Notes under the pieces: model-generated
What the model saw: the letters and a program-made list of their open reading frames with translations, nothing else
Databases searched by the model: none
What the model was told of the DNA's origin: nothing
Part shown: positions 1 to 6,688 of the stretch, piece by piece
Layout of the letters: each line of letters begins with the position of its first letter
How positions within the stretch are numbered: the first letter of the stretch is position 1
Made by a program: the position numbers and the translations under genes
Virus record (IMG/VR): IMGVR_UViG_3300005045_000040
Location: 1 to 27,327 of that record
Origin: a virus
Length of the DNA: 27,327 nucleotides
Reading direction: 5' to 3' (one strand)

Positions 1-294
1 CATGTCATGCCCCAAATCTCCGCAAGGCTCCCAACATTGGCCTTTATCCTTGCATTCGCAGGAGGGCTGTGCCTTGCCTTTCATCTCCCTAATTTCATCT
101 TCAAGTGCATCGCATTTGTCTTTGTAGTGCTCGAGGTTGAAGCGTAAACTGGCCTCTAGGGTAATCAAAGGAATCGGCTGTGCCAGTGCTTCGGTGAGTG
201 ATTTAATTAGGTCGGGATTTCCAGCTTCCCATTGGGAATTATTTATTGCTTCCAGTGCAGCCTGCACTGTTTCTCGTTTCATGGTGATGTTCAT
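1..294 (-). CDS. Hypothetical phage protein, C-terminus cut by window edge
   Basis: The frame is open from the ATG at 294-292 to position 1 with no stop, giving 98 codons of a partial gene. A good ribosome site (AAGGAG, 304-309) lies 9 nt upstream of the ATG. The ATG overlaps the stop of the preceding gene as ATGA. The visible protein begins MNITMKRETVQAALEAINN. It is helical, with a charged stretch (DKCDALEDEIREMKGK) that could form a short coiled coil, followed by a cysteine cluster (CECKDKGQCWEPCG) resembling a metal-binding knuckle. I do not recognise the family. Small coiled-coil/Cys proteins are common at the distal end of phage early operons. Confidence 0.6.
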   Translation of the reverse strand, partial: MNITMKRETVQAALEAINNSQWEAGNPDLIKSLTEALAQPIPLITLEASLRFNLEHYKDKCDALEDEIREMKGKAQPSCECKDKGQCWEPCGDLGHDM

Positions 295-509
295 TTGATA
301 AGACTCCTTATTACTTTAGCTGATCGCTTCATCCCGGCCTCTTCGGCCCCATCACCCCAGTCTTTTGCCAGTTCTTCATGTACTTGCGCAGCATACTCAA
401 GCCACTCTTTTGCGTAGGTTTCCATTTGAGTTTTGCTGTACCCATCGCCGCCATCACCTAACCTAAAATAGTTTTTGTATGCTGGCTCTGGCAGTGTTGG
501 TTTGTTCAT
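291..509 (-). CDS. Small hypothetical phage protein (72 aa)
   Basis: The frame is open upstream to 542, but the ATG at 509 is preferred. It has GGAG 7 nt upstream and sits 1 nt after the stop of the neighbouring gene, whereas the longer start would overlap that gene by 32 nt. The product begins MNKPTLPEPAYKNYF. It is acidic in the middle, contains WLEYAAQVHEELAKDW and ends in a basic helix. No domain recognised. Its stop overlaps the next ATG (ATGA), so it is translated as part of the early-left operon. Confidence 0.6.
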   Translation of the reverse strand: MNKPTLPEPAYKNYFRLGDGGDGYSKTQMETYAKEWLEYAAQVHEELAKDWGDGAEEAGMKRSAKVIRSLIK

Positions 510-510
510 T

Positions 511-714
511 TCAATACTCCACATTGTCAAGTTTGAATTCATGGGCGCAGTGAGGACAGGTAATTTCGTACCCCGCCAGCTTGTCCCATTCGTTTTTGAA
601 GATTCGATTCGCGATTAAGTAGTCATTGTTCGAGTCGTACTTAACAAGATCAATGTTGACCTCGCAGTTGGGGCAATCTACGGCGAGTGACCAGTCGAGG
701 TTAGCTATGTTCAT
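511..714 (-). CDS. Small zinc-ribbon protein (67 aa)
   Basis: Two CxxC knuckles, CPNC near residue 14 and CPHC near residue 54, are about 40 residues apart, the layout of a zinc ribbon. Nearly the whole protein is this domain, so it could bind nucleic acid or a protein partner. AAGGAA lies 7-8 nt before the ATG. It ends 1 nt before the next start. The metal-binding fold is inferred from the cysteine pattern; the function in the phage is unknown. Confidence 0.65.
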   Translation of the reverse strand: MNIANLDWSLAVDCPNCEVNIDLVKYDSNNDYLIANRIFKNEWDKLAGYEITCPHCAHEFKLDNVEY

Positions 715-727
715 ACCGTTCCTTCGG

Positions 728-1045
728 CTAGTTGAAATCGCCGCGCATCATGCTACGTGGGTAGGTCTGCTGTGATACTGGCGGCTTCGTTTCTTTCAGT
801 GCAGCTTCAATCGGCAGAATTGCCGTCCTATGCGTCTTGGCGCAGGCGGTACAGATCACGGCCCAATCTCCAATGTAGTCAAGGCCCACGCCGTACTCGC
901 CTTGCCCAACACCGGCAACTTTGTAAGGAGTGTCGGAGTACGTCCATTTTCCATTGACCTTCTCGCCAATGTCATAGTTCAGTTGTGCGTCGTAGAAGGC
1001 TTTCCCGCCGCACACATCACACGACCTGTAGTCAGCCCCTGCCAT
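728..1045 (-). CDS. Hypothetical protein with two CxxC pairs (105 aa)
   Basis: The N-terminus carries CDVC (about residues 9-12, in SCDVCGGKAFYD) and a second CTAC near residue 66, which could together hold one zinc ion. Between them is a Gly/Tyr-rich stretch (VGQGEYGVGLDYIGDW). The start has AAGGAG upstream, inside the 3' end of the preceding gene, with a 14-nt overlap. That suggests coupled translation. I do not recognise the family beyond small phage zinc-binding proteins. Confidence 0.6.
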   Translation of the reverse strand: MAGADYRSCDVCGGKAFYDAQLNYDIGEKVNGKWTYSDTPYKVAGVGQGEYGVGLDYIGDWAVICTACAKTHRTAILPIEAALKETKPPVSQQTYPRSMMRGDFN

Positions 1046-1379
1046 TTTGTTCTCCTTGTTTCAGTGCAGCTTGAAGCTGCGTGATTGCTTTGTCTGTACG
1101 CCAATTCTTCCAAGGTGCATGTTCCAAGGCATCCAACCCCGCCTGTGCAGCAAGGCGCAGGGCATCACGATCAGTTGTCAGCGACCTGATCTCGCTCTGC
1201 GCAATGTCATACGCCTCCTCGCTCAGTGGGCCTGATTCGAGTTCGTTGCGTTCAGCGGTCAGGCGTTCAACCTGCATAGCCAGAGCTACGCGGTCTTGCA
1301 GGGATGCTTCAAGTGCATCAGCAGCTAAATCGGCTTCTGCTGCTCCGCAGGCGCGTAGCGTTTCAATCAGTGTTTTCAT
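1032..1379 (-). CDS. Coiled-coil hypothetical phage protein (115 aa)
   Basis: The ATG at 1379 is chosen over one at 1391. It makes a 4-nt ATGA overlap with the upstream stop and has TTGGAG 7 nt before it. The product starts MKTLIETLRACGAAEADLA. It has a long heptad-like region (VALAMQVERLTAERNELES and IRSLTTDRDALRLAAQ) and ends in a helix with WKNWRTDKAITQLQAALK. This resembles the Ea22/Ead-like early proteins of lambdoid phages in style, but the assignment is weak. It is probably a homo-oligomer through the coiled coil. Confidence 0.55.
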   Translation of the reverse strand: MKTLIETLRACGAAEADLAADALEASLQDRVALAMQVERLTAERNELESGPLSEEAYDIAQSEIRSLTTDRDALRLAAQAGLDALEHAPWKNWRTDKAITQLQAALKQGEQNGRG

Positions 1380-1702
1380 GCCGCACTCCAATCAACTACA
1401 CCGTCAAATACTGGTGCATAAATAGTCATCCCCAGCCGCACAGCGATATGATGCTCAAGCGTGGCACCCTTGCTGGCCTGCCAGCCCGGCAGCAGTTGGA
1501 TCGCGTCGCACGTAACCAACTGCGCAATGTCGGCGCGCATACACTGATGCCAGGGCATCGCGTGGTCGGTGTTGATCTCGGCCGGGTTGATCACTGTATG
1601 ACCCAAGGCCCGCAGTTTTGCGGCCATGGCGTGAAAGGCCGGAAAATTCAGGTCGGGCTTTCCGGTCATGGGGCCACCGATGTAGATGCGTAGTGGGATC
1701 AT
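1376..1702 (-). CDS. DUF4406 protein (deoxyribosyltransferase-like fold)
   Basis: The 108-aa product shows the DUF4406 pattern: IYIGGPMTGKPDLNFPAF at residues 6-23, the NPAEIN segment near 39, a W/C...MRADIAQLVTCDAIQLLPGW block at about 51-74, and S/T-x-GA-x-x-E (KGATLEHHIA) near residue 79. This fold is related to nucleoside 2-deoxyribosyltransferases, and the GGPMTG loop and the late glutamate match the positions used there. The substrate of phage members is not established; a nucleotide-pool or modified-base role is plausible. The ATG overlaps the upstream stop (ATGA). Confidence 0.8.
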   Translation of the reverse strand: MIPLRIYIGGPMTGKPDLNFPAFHAMAAKLRALGHTVINPAEINTDHAMPWHQCMRADIAQLVTCDAIQLLPGWQASKGATLEHHIAVRLGMTIYAPVFDGVVDWSAA

Positions 1703-2052
1703 GCTGCACCGCCTTTTAGCCGATCTACCTCAGTCTTCAACGCATCGTTCTCATCCTCAAGCTGCTTAACCTTTGGATGGTGTTCAAGCGTGTCAGCATC
1801 AGGGTCAAGTAGTTCATTGCGCGGGTCGCACACCACAAGCATTCCAAAACAGACCCTGAAAAGCGACCCTTGCTTGCAGATTTCAATCAGTTTTGCAAGC
1901 GCTTTCTGACACTGCTCAGGATCGTCGGTCTCGAAAAATGTCTCGTCGCTCTCCATTGCTTCCGGCATATAGCCTTTTTCGATGGACTCCAAAAAGTTGC
2001 ATACTTTGATTGCCATTTCAAGGTCAGCGTCTGATGCTTTTCCCATTTTCAT
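1699..2052 (-). CDS. Acidic hypothetical phage protein (117 aa)
   Basis: The frame extends to 2133, but the ATG at 2052 overlaps the upstream stop as ATGA, like its neighbours, and is preferred. The protein is strongly acidic (MESDETFFETDDPEQCQ), with a central hydrophobic segment (LFRVCFGMLVVCDPRNELL) and a C-terminal coiled coil (VKQLEDENDALKTEVDRLK). The central block looks like a conserved phage family I have met without a named function. No catalytic motif is visible. Confidence 0.6.
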   Translation of the reverse strand: MKMGKASDADLEMAIKVCNFLESIEKGYMPEAMESDETFFETDDPEQCQKALAKLIEICKQGSLFRVCFGMLVVCDPRNELLDPDADTLEHHPKVKQLEDENDALKTEVDRLKGGAA

Positions 2053-2510
2053 ACCCGTACCCCCGCATCCGCCCGGATCGCCAGCACCGTGCGCATGGCC
2101 CCCATCATTTGCAACGGCGTGGATAGTCGACACAATTGCTCGTGCAGATCAATACCCGCTTCCACCTGCCCGATGCCGGGGCCGTCAAAACCCCATGTAC
2201 CGGTGCGGCCGGCGCGTTGGTACATGCGCACCAGGGCATCACTGGCGTCACCAGCGGTCTGCTCGCACAATGGGTCAATGTCACGGCTGCGGATGATGGT
2301 CACGTTGATGGCGGCGGCCAAATCACTCCAATCCTGCTCGGTGCCCTTGCCGGTTTTGAGCGCGTCAAAGGCTAGGCGGATCGGTAGCTCCAGGCGCAAC
2401 AGTTCGCCCGGCGTGAATGGCTCCAGTTTATTGATGACCTTGAAGGCGGCCATCGGGTCGGCCTGCCAGCGGCGTTTGTGCTGGCTAGCGGTGCGGTGTT
2501 TGGTTTTCAT
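2049..2510 (-). CDS. Hypothetical phage protein (153 aa)
   Basis: The start at 2510 overlaps the methyltransferase stop (ATGA) and is better placed than an upstream ATG at 2537. The protein is basic at its N-terminus (MKTKHRTASQHKRRWQ), then mostly helical with PFTPGELLRLELPIRLAFDA and a segment of alternating Asp/Arg (RSRDIDPLCEQTAGDASDAL). No motif identifies an activity. It lies in the same operon directly downstream of the two methyltransferase genes. Confidence 0.6.
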   Translation of the reverse strand: MKTKHRTASQHKRRWQADPMAAFKVINKLEPFTPGELLRLELPIRLAFDALKTGKGTEQDWSDLAAAINVTIIRSRDIDPLCEQTAGDASDALVRMYQRAGRTGTWGFDGPGIGQVEAGIDLHEQLCRLSTPLQMMGAMRTVLAIRADAGVRV

Positions 2511-2998
2511 GCAGCTTCTTTCATAAACACTATCCAATGGGTCCCTGCTTTTTTACCGGAGGTATTCCCAAACAAAGGTTGTACTGGTGTTAGCGCGAGA
2601 ACCTCCCTTAACTTCACTTGTGTTTCGTTCCACTTGAACACTAGTACGCCGTCGACTTCCAGCACGCGAAAACACTCTGCAAATCCTTGACGAAGATCGT
2701 CGCGCCAATCCTGGCTGAGCTTTCCATACTTGGCGGCAAGCCAGGAGCGTGGGCCTGCGCGTACCAAGTGAGGCGGGTCGAATGCAATCAGCTTGAAAGT
2801 GTCGTCGGCGTAAGGCAGTGCACGGAAGTCCAGCAGCACATCAGGATCAATGCGCAGCGTGCGTGTGCCGCTTGTATTCCCGTGCGACCGGTCGGTCACA
2901 ATAAGCGTCTCGGACCGACGATCTCCAAACACAGCACTCGGGTGGCCACGATCAAACCACATCATTCGACTGCCGCAGCATGGGTCTAATATTTTCAT
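2507..2998 (-). CDS. SAM-dependent DNA methyltransferase, adenine-type (163 aa)
   Basis: The product opens with a SAM-binding motif I (MKILDPCCGSRMMWFD, residues 1-16). At 73-77 it carries FDPPH, a variant of the DPPY/NPPY catalytic motif of amino-methyltransferases. The segment FAECFRVLEVDGVLVFKWNE fits the later strands of the Rossmann fold. At 163 aa it is a minimal enzyme with no obvious target-recognition domain, as in many phage stand-alone methyltransferases. Known family members modify DNA adenine or cytosine amino groups, probably to protect phage DNA from host restriction. Histidine in place of Tyr in the catalytic motif is seen in some phage enzymes but leaves specificity open. The ATG overlaps the stop of the upstream methyltransferase frame (ATGA). 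Confidence 0.75.
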   Translation of the reverse strand: MKILDPCCGSRMMWFDRGHPSAVFGDRRSETLIVTDRSHGNTSGTRTLRIDPDVLLDFRALPYADDTFKLIAFDPPHLVRAGPRSWLAAKYGKLSQDWRDDLRQGFAECFRVLEVDGVLVFKWNETQVKLREVLALTPVQPLFGNTSGKKAGTHWIVFMKEAA

Positions 2999-4317
2999 GC
3001 AGTCTCCAGTTCGGCCACTTCATGGCGCGCAGTTTGTGTTTGTTTCATAAATCCTGCTCTGCGAATAAGTTGCACAACTGCTGTTGCAGCGCACAGCGCC
3101 ACAACGCCGTTGCCAACGCACTTGAGGCGTGCGGCTCGGCAATCGTCCATGTTGAAGGCCAGCCCATTAACCACGCCCCGAAAAGCGGGTTCAAGTGCTG
3201 GCGCGAGCTGGGGGTTTCCGCCGAGGATTCCTGCCCATCGCGGGTCGGCTGGGCCAGGGGCGAATAGGCCACAAAGTTGGCTAGTTGACCCATATGCTTC
3301 CTGCCCCCCCCCGGTGACTGTCGCGTGCTGTTCCGAGTTCGGACCCTTGCTGTCGCGGGCGGCTGGTGTCGGCCAGTGTTGTGCTGCACTCACCAATTCC
3401 GGAAACTCGCGCATCGAAACTTGGCCGCGCTTCTCCGCATCGTTCGCCCGTGGTGTTGGCCATGAAACCAGTATTTCCTCCATCCGGTTGCGAAAGTCCC
3501 CACTGATCTGGCCATGGCTGTTGTCCCCGGTACCCACTTGTGGCGTCGGCCAGTACCGAGGCTGCGATTCCAGCCCCACCGTGCGCTTCTGGCCATCCTC
3601 TGTCATACCCTTGCTGGCCACCAGTTCCGGCGACACTGAGCGCCCGCCGTTCGGCACGTTCGGCGTGAGCCACATCTTCACGTCCAGAGTCAGAGCCGAA
3701 TTGCGTTCGCCCTGTCCGCTGCGCTCCAATGCCGTCGGCGGCGTCCAGTTGTCGCCAGGCCCAGCAGAACCACCGCGACCGGCCATGACTGGCACCCACG
3801 TCGGACGCTGAAAGAGTGAGCCATTCCGCATTCCACCCGCGGTCGGCCAGTTCTCCCAGGACGCGGGCGGCCGCGCGCTCGTCGAGAGCCCCTTCGGCTT
3901 CGTCCACAACGGAGGCGGTGGCAGAAGCGATGCCTGCGACGTTCTCCAAAAACAGGCATCTCGCACCGCAAGCGTCGGCAATATCGACGATATTGAAGAA
4001 CAGGCCGGAGCGTGAGCCGTCGAGCCCTGCGCGTCGGCCGGCGAGTGACAAGTCTTGGCACGGGAAGCCCGCAGCGATGCAATCCACTGCGCCACGCCAA
4101 GCTGCGCCGTCGAAGGTGAGTAGGTCGGACCAGACAGGTGCCGCATCCAGGGAGCCTTCTTCCATGCGCGCAACCAGGACGCTGGCGGCGTATGCTTCCC
4201 GCTCAAGGTATGCAATGGTGCGATGCGTGCGGCCCAGGTGGGCGAGCCCGGCTCGCAGTCCTTCACCAAGCATTCCGACACCTGCGCAGATTTCGATGGT
4301 ATGAATGTCCATGACAT
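2995..4317 (-). CDS. Alternate-frame ORF carrying C5-methyltransferase motifs IX-X; upstream part overprints the methyltransferase
   Basis: This frame is +1 relative to the methyltransferase frame and stays open for the whole gene (to 4410 upstream). Its last ~100 codons are the true methyltransferase C-terminus: WAGILGGNPQLAPALEP, FRGVVNGLAFNMDD, then RLKCVGNGVVAL (motif X). Upstream it holds WPTP-type repeats (YWPTPQVGTG, SWPTPRANDAEKR, HWPTPAARDSKG), a pattern I recall in annotated phage proteins. The possible ATG at 4317 has AAAGGCGG about 8 nt upstream, better spaced than for the methyltransferase ATG at 4312. I believe the 2995-3303 part is coding as the methyltransferase end. Independent expression of the rest is uncertain. 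Confidence 0.4.
   Translation of the reverse strand: MSWTFIPSKSAQVSECLVKDCEPGSPTWAARIAPLHTLSGKHTPPASWLRAWKKAPWMRHLSGPTYSPSTAQLGVAQWIASLRASRAKTCHSPADAQGSTAHAPACSSISSILPTLAVRDACFWRTSQASLLPPPPLWTKPKGLSTSARPPASWENWPTAGGMRNGSLFQRPTWVPVMAGRGGSAGPGDNWTPPTALERSGQGERNSALTLDVKMWLTPNVPNGGRSVSPELVASKGMTEDGQKRTVGLESQPRYWPTPQVGTGDNSHGQISGDFRNRMEEILVSWPTPRANDAEKRGQVSMREFPELVSAAQHWPTPAARDSKGPNSEQHATVTGGGQEAYGSTSQLCGLFAPGPADPRWAGILGGNPQLAPALEPAFRGVVNGLAFNMDDCRAARLKCVGNGVVALCAATAVVQLIRRAGFMKQTQTARHEVAELETA
3281..4312 (-). CDS. DNA (cytosine-5) methyltransferase, motifs I-VIII (frame ends after a G9 tract)
   Basis: The 343-aa frame has clear C5-methyltransferase motifs: motif I (IEICAGVGMLGEGLRAGL, residues 6-23), catalytic motif IV (GFPCQDLSLAG, Cys85), motif VI (FLENVAGI, 121-128) and a motif VIII-like segment (GASHGRSRWF, 173-182). 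Motifs IX-X are missing: the frame stops at 3281, seven codons after a nine-G tract. The missing end, including the motif X segment RLKCVGNGVVAL, continues in the +1 frame to 2995. With eight Gs the gene would be one 438-aa enzyme, normal for the family. The variable region holds repeated L/M-A-D/N-A/T units typical of high-GC phage enzymes. It is in an operon with an adenine-type methyltransferase. The N-terminal half is certain; whether an active enzyme is made depends on slippage, a length variant or a sequence error. Confidence 0.8.
   Translation of the reverse strand: MDIHTIEICAGVGMLGEGLRAGLAHLGRTHRTIAYLEREAYAASVLVARMEEGSLDAAPVWSDLLTFDGAAWRGAVDCIAAGFPCQDLSLAGRRAGLDGSRSGLFFNIVDIADACGARCLFLENVAGIASATASVVDEAEGALDERAAARVLGELADRGWNAEWLTLSASDVGASHGRSRWFCWAWRQLDAADGIGAQRTGRTQFGSDSGREDVAHAERAERRALSVAGTGGQQGYDRGWPEAHGGAGIAASVLADATSGYRGQQPWPDQWGLSQPDGGNTGFMANTTGERCGEARPSFDARVSGIGECSTTLADTSRPRQQGSELGTARDSHRGGAGSIWVN
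3304..3312 (-). repeat. Nine-G homopolymer tract in the cytosine methyltransferase
   Basis: Nine consecutive C on the plus strand, read as G9 in the gene. It lies exactly where the methyltransferase must change frame: codons CAC-CGG-GGG-GGG-GCA lead to a stop at 3281, while loss of one G gives CGG-GGG-GGG-CAG and enters the motif IX-X frame. Such tracts are known contingency sites for slipped-strand mispairing and are also a common place for sequencing errors. Confidence 0.9.
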
Positions 4318-4366
4318 TACGCCGCCTTTTGTGTCTGGCTGTGGATAGGCAGCAGGTATTGAGGGG

Positions 4367-4753
4367 TCAGCATGACACCCCCCGGCTTTGGGTTTGCGCA
4401 TTGCTCTCATTGCGGCAATAGCCGCCCGTGCCGATCACCAGCACCGGCTGGTCGCGCCAACTGATGCGCGCGGGCAGCACGATGCGCGCTTGCTGCTGCT
4501 TGTCTTGGTAGCTTTTGAGCGCCAGGCGCCCGCTGTCGGTGATGGCGTAGAAAAATTTACTTTTATCGCCGCGCGTGACCGACACCAACTCACGCTCGCG
4601 CAGGCAGCTCATGTGTGCCCAACACTTTTGTTTTGAAAAGCCGGTGGCCTGCTCGATTTGCTCATTCGTCATGGCGGTTTTTTGGCTCACCAGGGCGGCC
4701 AGCATGGCGCTCTGCTGGACGTTGATGATGGCGGGGATTCGGTTAGCGGTCAT
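4367..4753 (-). CDS. Winged helix-turn-helix regulator-like protein (128 aa)
   Basis: Residues about 14-80 read as a MarR/ArsR-like winged helix: SAMLAALVSQKTAMTNEQIE, then the recognition region ATGFSKQKCWAHMSCLRERE, then the wing LVSVTRGDKSKFFYAITDSG. The C-terminal 50 residues are basic or polar and end in QTQSRGVSC with no known domain. The ATG overlaps the upstream stop as ATGA. It could regulate the operon or act as a DNA-binding accessory factor. The target is unknown. No operator-like palindrome is visible next to it. Confidence 0.65.
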   Translation of the reverse strand: MTANRIPAIINVQQSAMLAALVSQKTAMTNEQIEQATGFSKQKCWAHMSCLRERELVSVTRGDKSKFFYAITDSGRLALKSYQDKQQQARIVLPARISWRDQPVLVIGTGGYCRNESNAQTQSRGVSC

Positions 4754-4956
4754 GGCTGGCTGGGCTCGGGTTGAATGGGTTGGTTGATGTGCAGGCCGCA
4801 GGTGGCGCTCTGGCCGTCGATGTGCATGGCTGCGGCATAGGCGACCATGCCGCGCGCCAGTCGTGCCTGGGGTGTATTGGCGGCAAGTTGGCCGGTCACA
4901 TCGAGCCGCACGCCGCGCTCGGGCATGGGGGTTAGGGTGACGGTGATGGCAGTCAT
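4750..4956 (-). CDS. Small hypothetical phage protein (68 aa)
   Basis: The start is ambiguous. The ATG at 4956 (MTAITVTLTPMPERGVR) is preferred over a TTG at 4980, but neither has a clear ribosome site. The sequence looks like a beta-rich small protein (VRLDVTGQLAANTPQARLAR) with a C-terminal proline-rich tail (NQPIQPEPSQP). No family recognised. The stop overlaps the winged-helix ATG. Confidence 0.5.
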   Translation of the reverse strand: MTAITVTLTPMPERGVRLDVTGQLAANTPQARLARGMVAYAAAMHIDGQSATCGLHINQPIQPEPSQP

Positions 4957-5006
4957 GGTGGTAGAGGTAGCGCGCAGCAAGGCCAGTGTCTTGCTGCGCT
5001 TTGGGT

Positions 5007-5840
5007 TTACTGGCCTCGGGCGTAGACGCCCATCAATACCGCGATGTTGTTATCGTCAAATTCGGCCGCGATCAGGTTGGCCAGTTCGTCGGCCATGGAT
5101 TCCTGCTGCTCTTCAAATTTGACAATACGCAGGGTGATTTTTGGCACCGCCTCGCCCGTCAATACGCCCAGGCGCAACACAAACACCCGCTCAGTCAGGT
5201 CGCTATAAGGCACGCAGTCAAAGCGAATCAGTACCGGTAATAAATCTTTACTGCTGGCCTGCACACTTTCAAAGGCCGAGCGGGTAGCGCCCAGGCTTTG
5301 TTCTTCGCTCTCGATCTTGCGCGTGCTGTCAATGGTGATTTTGCGCACCGCCGCCACCGCCTGGCGCGTGTCAATCTTGCTGTCATCCGAGGCAAAGCAG
5401 GTAATGCAAGCAGCCCAGTCCTCCAAAAATTCAGCCACGGCTTTTTGTGCTTTACCAACGCCATCAGCCGCTGCCAACAGGGCGCGGTAAACAGCGGTTT
5501 TTTCAGCCTTCAGCACCGCCTTGTTATCGGCATGGCCCAGCTCCGATGGTGTACCCAGGTTGAGTACCGCTGTGGCGTGCATGGCATCTTTATCTACAAA
5601 CACACTGGTGCCGCTGTCACCATGGGCGGTGGCATAGGCGGCAAACGCCGTCAGGCTGGATGTAGCCATGCTGCCCCGCGCCCGGCGGCGCAATGGCAGC
5701 ATGTTTTCAAGATCGTGCAGCTTGTAATCGCTGGGCAGGGCAACCAGGTCTTTGGCCACGTGCGAGGTTTCGATGGCTGAGTTGGCGCTGCTGATGGCTT
5801 GGCCTTCTTGCAAGGCGATGAGGGTTTCTTTGGTAAGCAT
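5007..5840 (-). CDS. DUF2303 (YfdQ-like) phage protein (277 aa)
   Basis: The protein matches DUF2303 in length and layout: an N-terminal ALPSDYKLHDLENMLPLRRR block (about 34-53), an FAAYATAHGDSGTSVFVD core (66-83) with an ...AVLNLGTPSELGHADNKA strand, a long helical middle (FLEDWAACI), and an alpha/beta C-terminus rich in charged residues (LRIVKFEEQQESMADELA). Members occur in early operons of many prophages, including E. coli YfdQ. No biochemical function is established. The start at 5840 has only a weak ribosome site (GAAAG). A 29-nt gap separates it from the upstream gene. Confidence 0.8.
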   Translation of the reverse strand: MLTKETLIALQEGQAISSANSAIETSHVAKDLVALPSDYKLHDLENMLPLRRRARGSMATSSLTAFAAYATAHGDSGTSVFVDKDAMHATAVLNLGTPSELGHADNKAVLKAEKTAVYRALLAAADGVGKAQKAVAEFLEDWAACITCFASDDSKIDTRQAVAAVRKITIDSTRKIESEEQSLGATRSAFESVQASSKDLLPVLIRFDCVPYSDLTERVFVLRLGVLTGEAVPKITLRIVKFEEQQESMADELANLIAAEFDDNNIAVLMGVYARGQ

Positions 5841-5869
5841 GAGTGGCTTTCAAGAGTGGGGGAGTAAAA

Positions 5870-6232
5870 CTAGACCGTGATCTCGCCGGTCTTGCGGTCA
5901 ACAAAACTCATTTGGTTTTCAGGCGCCAGGCTCAAGCGGCCATACTTACCCACATGCAGCGGCGTGGTGCGCTTTTCTTCTTCACCGGCTTTGCCGTCCG
6001 CCGTGGGGCGGCTGAACTTGAGCGTGTGCTCACATTGCACCTGGCAGGTTCCGGGGATTTTCTTGAAGGTGAATTTAATATTCACCTCGCCCGCTTTGTC
6101 GTTGTCAATACTGGCCGCCGCTACCTGGCTCAGAGCGATAGACAACTTGCGGTCAAATACGCCGCCGTCCAGGTCTTCAAGAAACGCGGCTACGTCTGTA
6201 GCGGCAGAGGTGGATTGTTCAGGGTTGCTCAT
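5870..6232 (-). CDS. Conserved hypothetical phage protein (120 aa)
   Basis: Starts with a strong ribosome site (AAAGGAG, spacing 6-7) at 6232. An acidic N-terminus (AAFLEDLDGGVFDRKLSIAL) precedes beta-rich sequence (VNIKFTFKKIPGTCQVQCEH and KRTTPLHVGKYGRLSLAP). It is found next to DUF2303 genes in other prophages as far as I recall, which suggests the two act together. I cannot name its function; a role with DNA or recombination proteins is only a guess from context. Confidence 0.65.
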   Translation of the reverse strand: MSNPEQSTSAATDVAAFLEDLDGGVFDRKLSIALSQVAAASIDNDKAGEVNIKFTFKKIPGTCQVQCEHTLKFSRPTADGKAGEEEKRTTPLHVGKYGRLSLAPENQMSFVDRKTGEITV

Positions 6233-6295
6233 GGAAATACTCCTTTGGAGTGGTTGTGGAAAAAAGGTAAAAAACAGGCGATCGGTTGATAGATT

Positions 6296-6688
6296 TCAAC
6301 CGGGCAGCGCCGAGACAATGGCCGATAGGCGGTCCCAGTTCGCCCGGATCAGCAGTGGGATGCCGATCAGAAAAGTGGTCAGCGCCAACAGCATGGCCAG
6401 CGTCACAAACAGCCATTCGCGGGGCGACAGCACCATCATTTCATCGTTGTCAAAATTGACGTTGCCGCCATCCACGTCGCTGGCCGTTGGGTGAGCACAA
6501 TCGCAGTCGTCCCGGCTTTGGTACACGCCCAATTCGTCACAAGTGCGCAGGCGCATGGGGGCGACCTTTGCCGCGCCATTCATCCACGCCGGGCGCGTGC
6601 TTTTGGGTGGTGCTGTGAACGTTTGGCAGGTCGACTGGATGCACGTGCAATCGCGCCCCTGGTTGCATAAGCTGGTGCAGCCACTCAT
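6296..6688 (-). CDS. Cys-rich protein with one C-terminal membrane segment (130 aa)
   Basis: The N-terminal 65 residues contain nine cysteines, several in close pairs (CTSLCNQGRDCTC, CDELG, DDCDC). One hydrophobic helix follows at about 93-112 (LFVTLAMLLALTTFLIGIPL), then a short basic/amphipathic tail. There is no signal peptide, so it is probably a single-pass inner-membrane protein with the Cys domain on one side. The ATG overlaps the stop of the 316-aa gene (ATGA) and AAGGTG precedes it. Function unknown. Confidence 0.6.
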   Translation of the reverse strand: MSGCTSLCNQGRDCTCIQSTCQTFTAPPKSTRPAWMNGAAKVAPMRLRTCDELGVYQSRDDCDCAHPTASDVDGGNVNFDNDEMMVLSPREWLFVTLAMLLALTTFLIGIPLLIRANWDRLSAIVSALPG

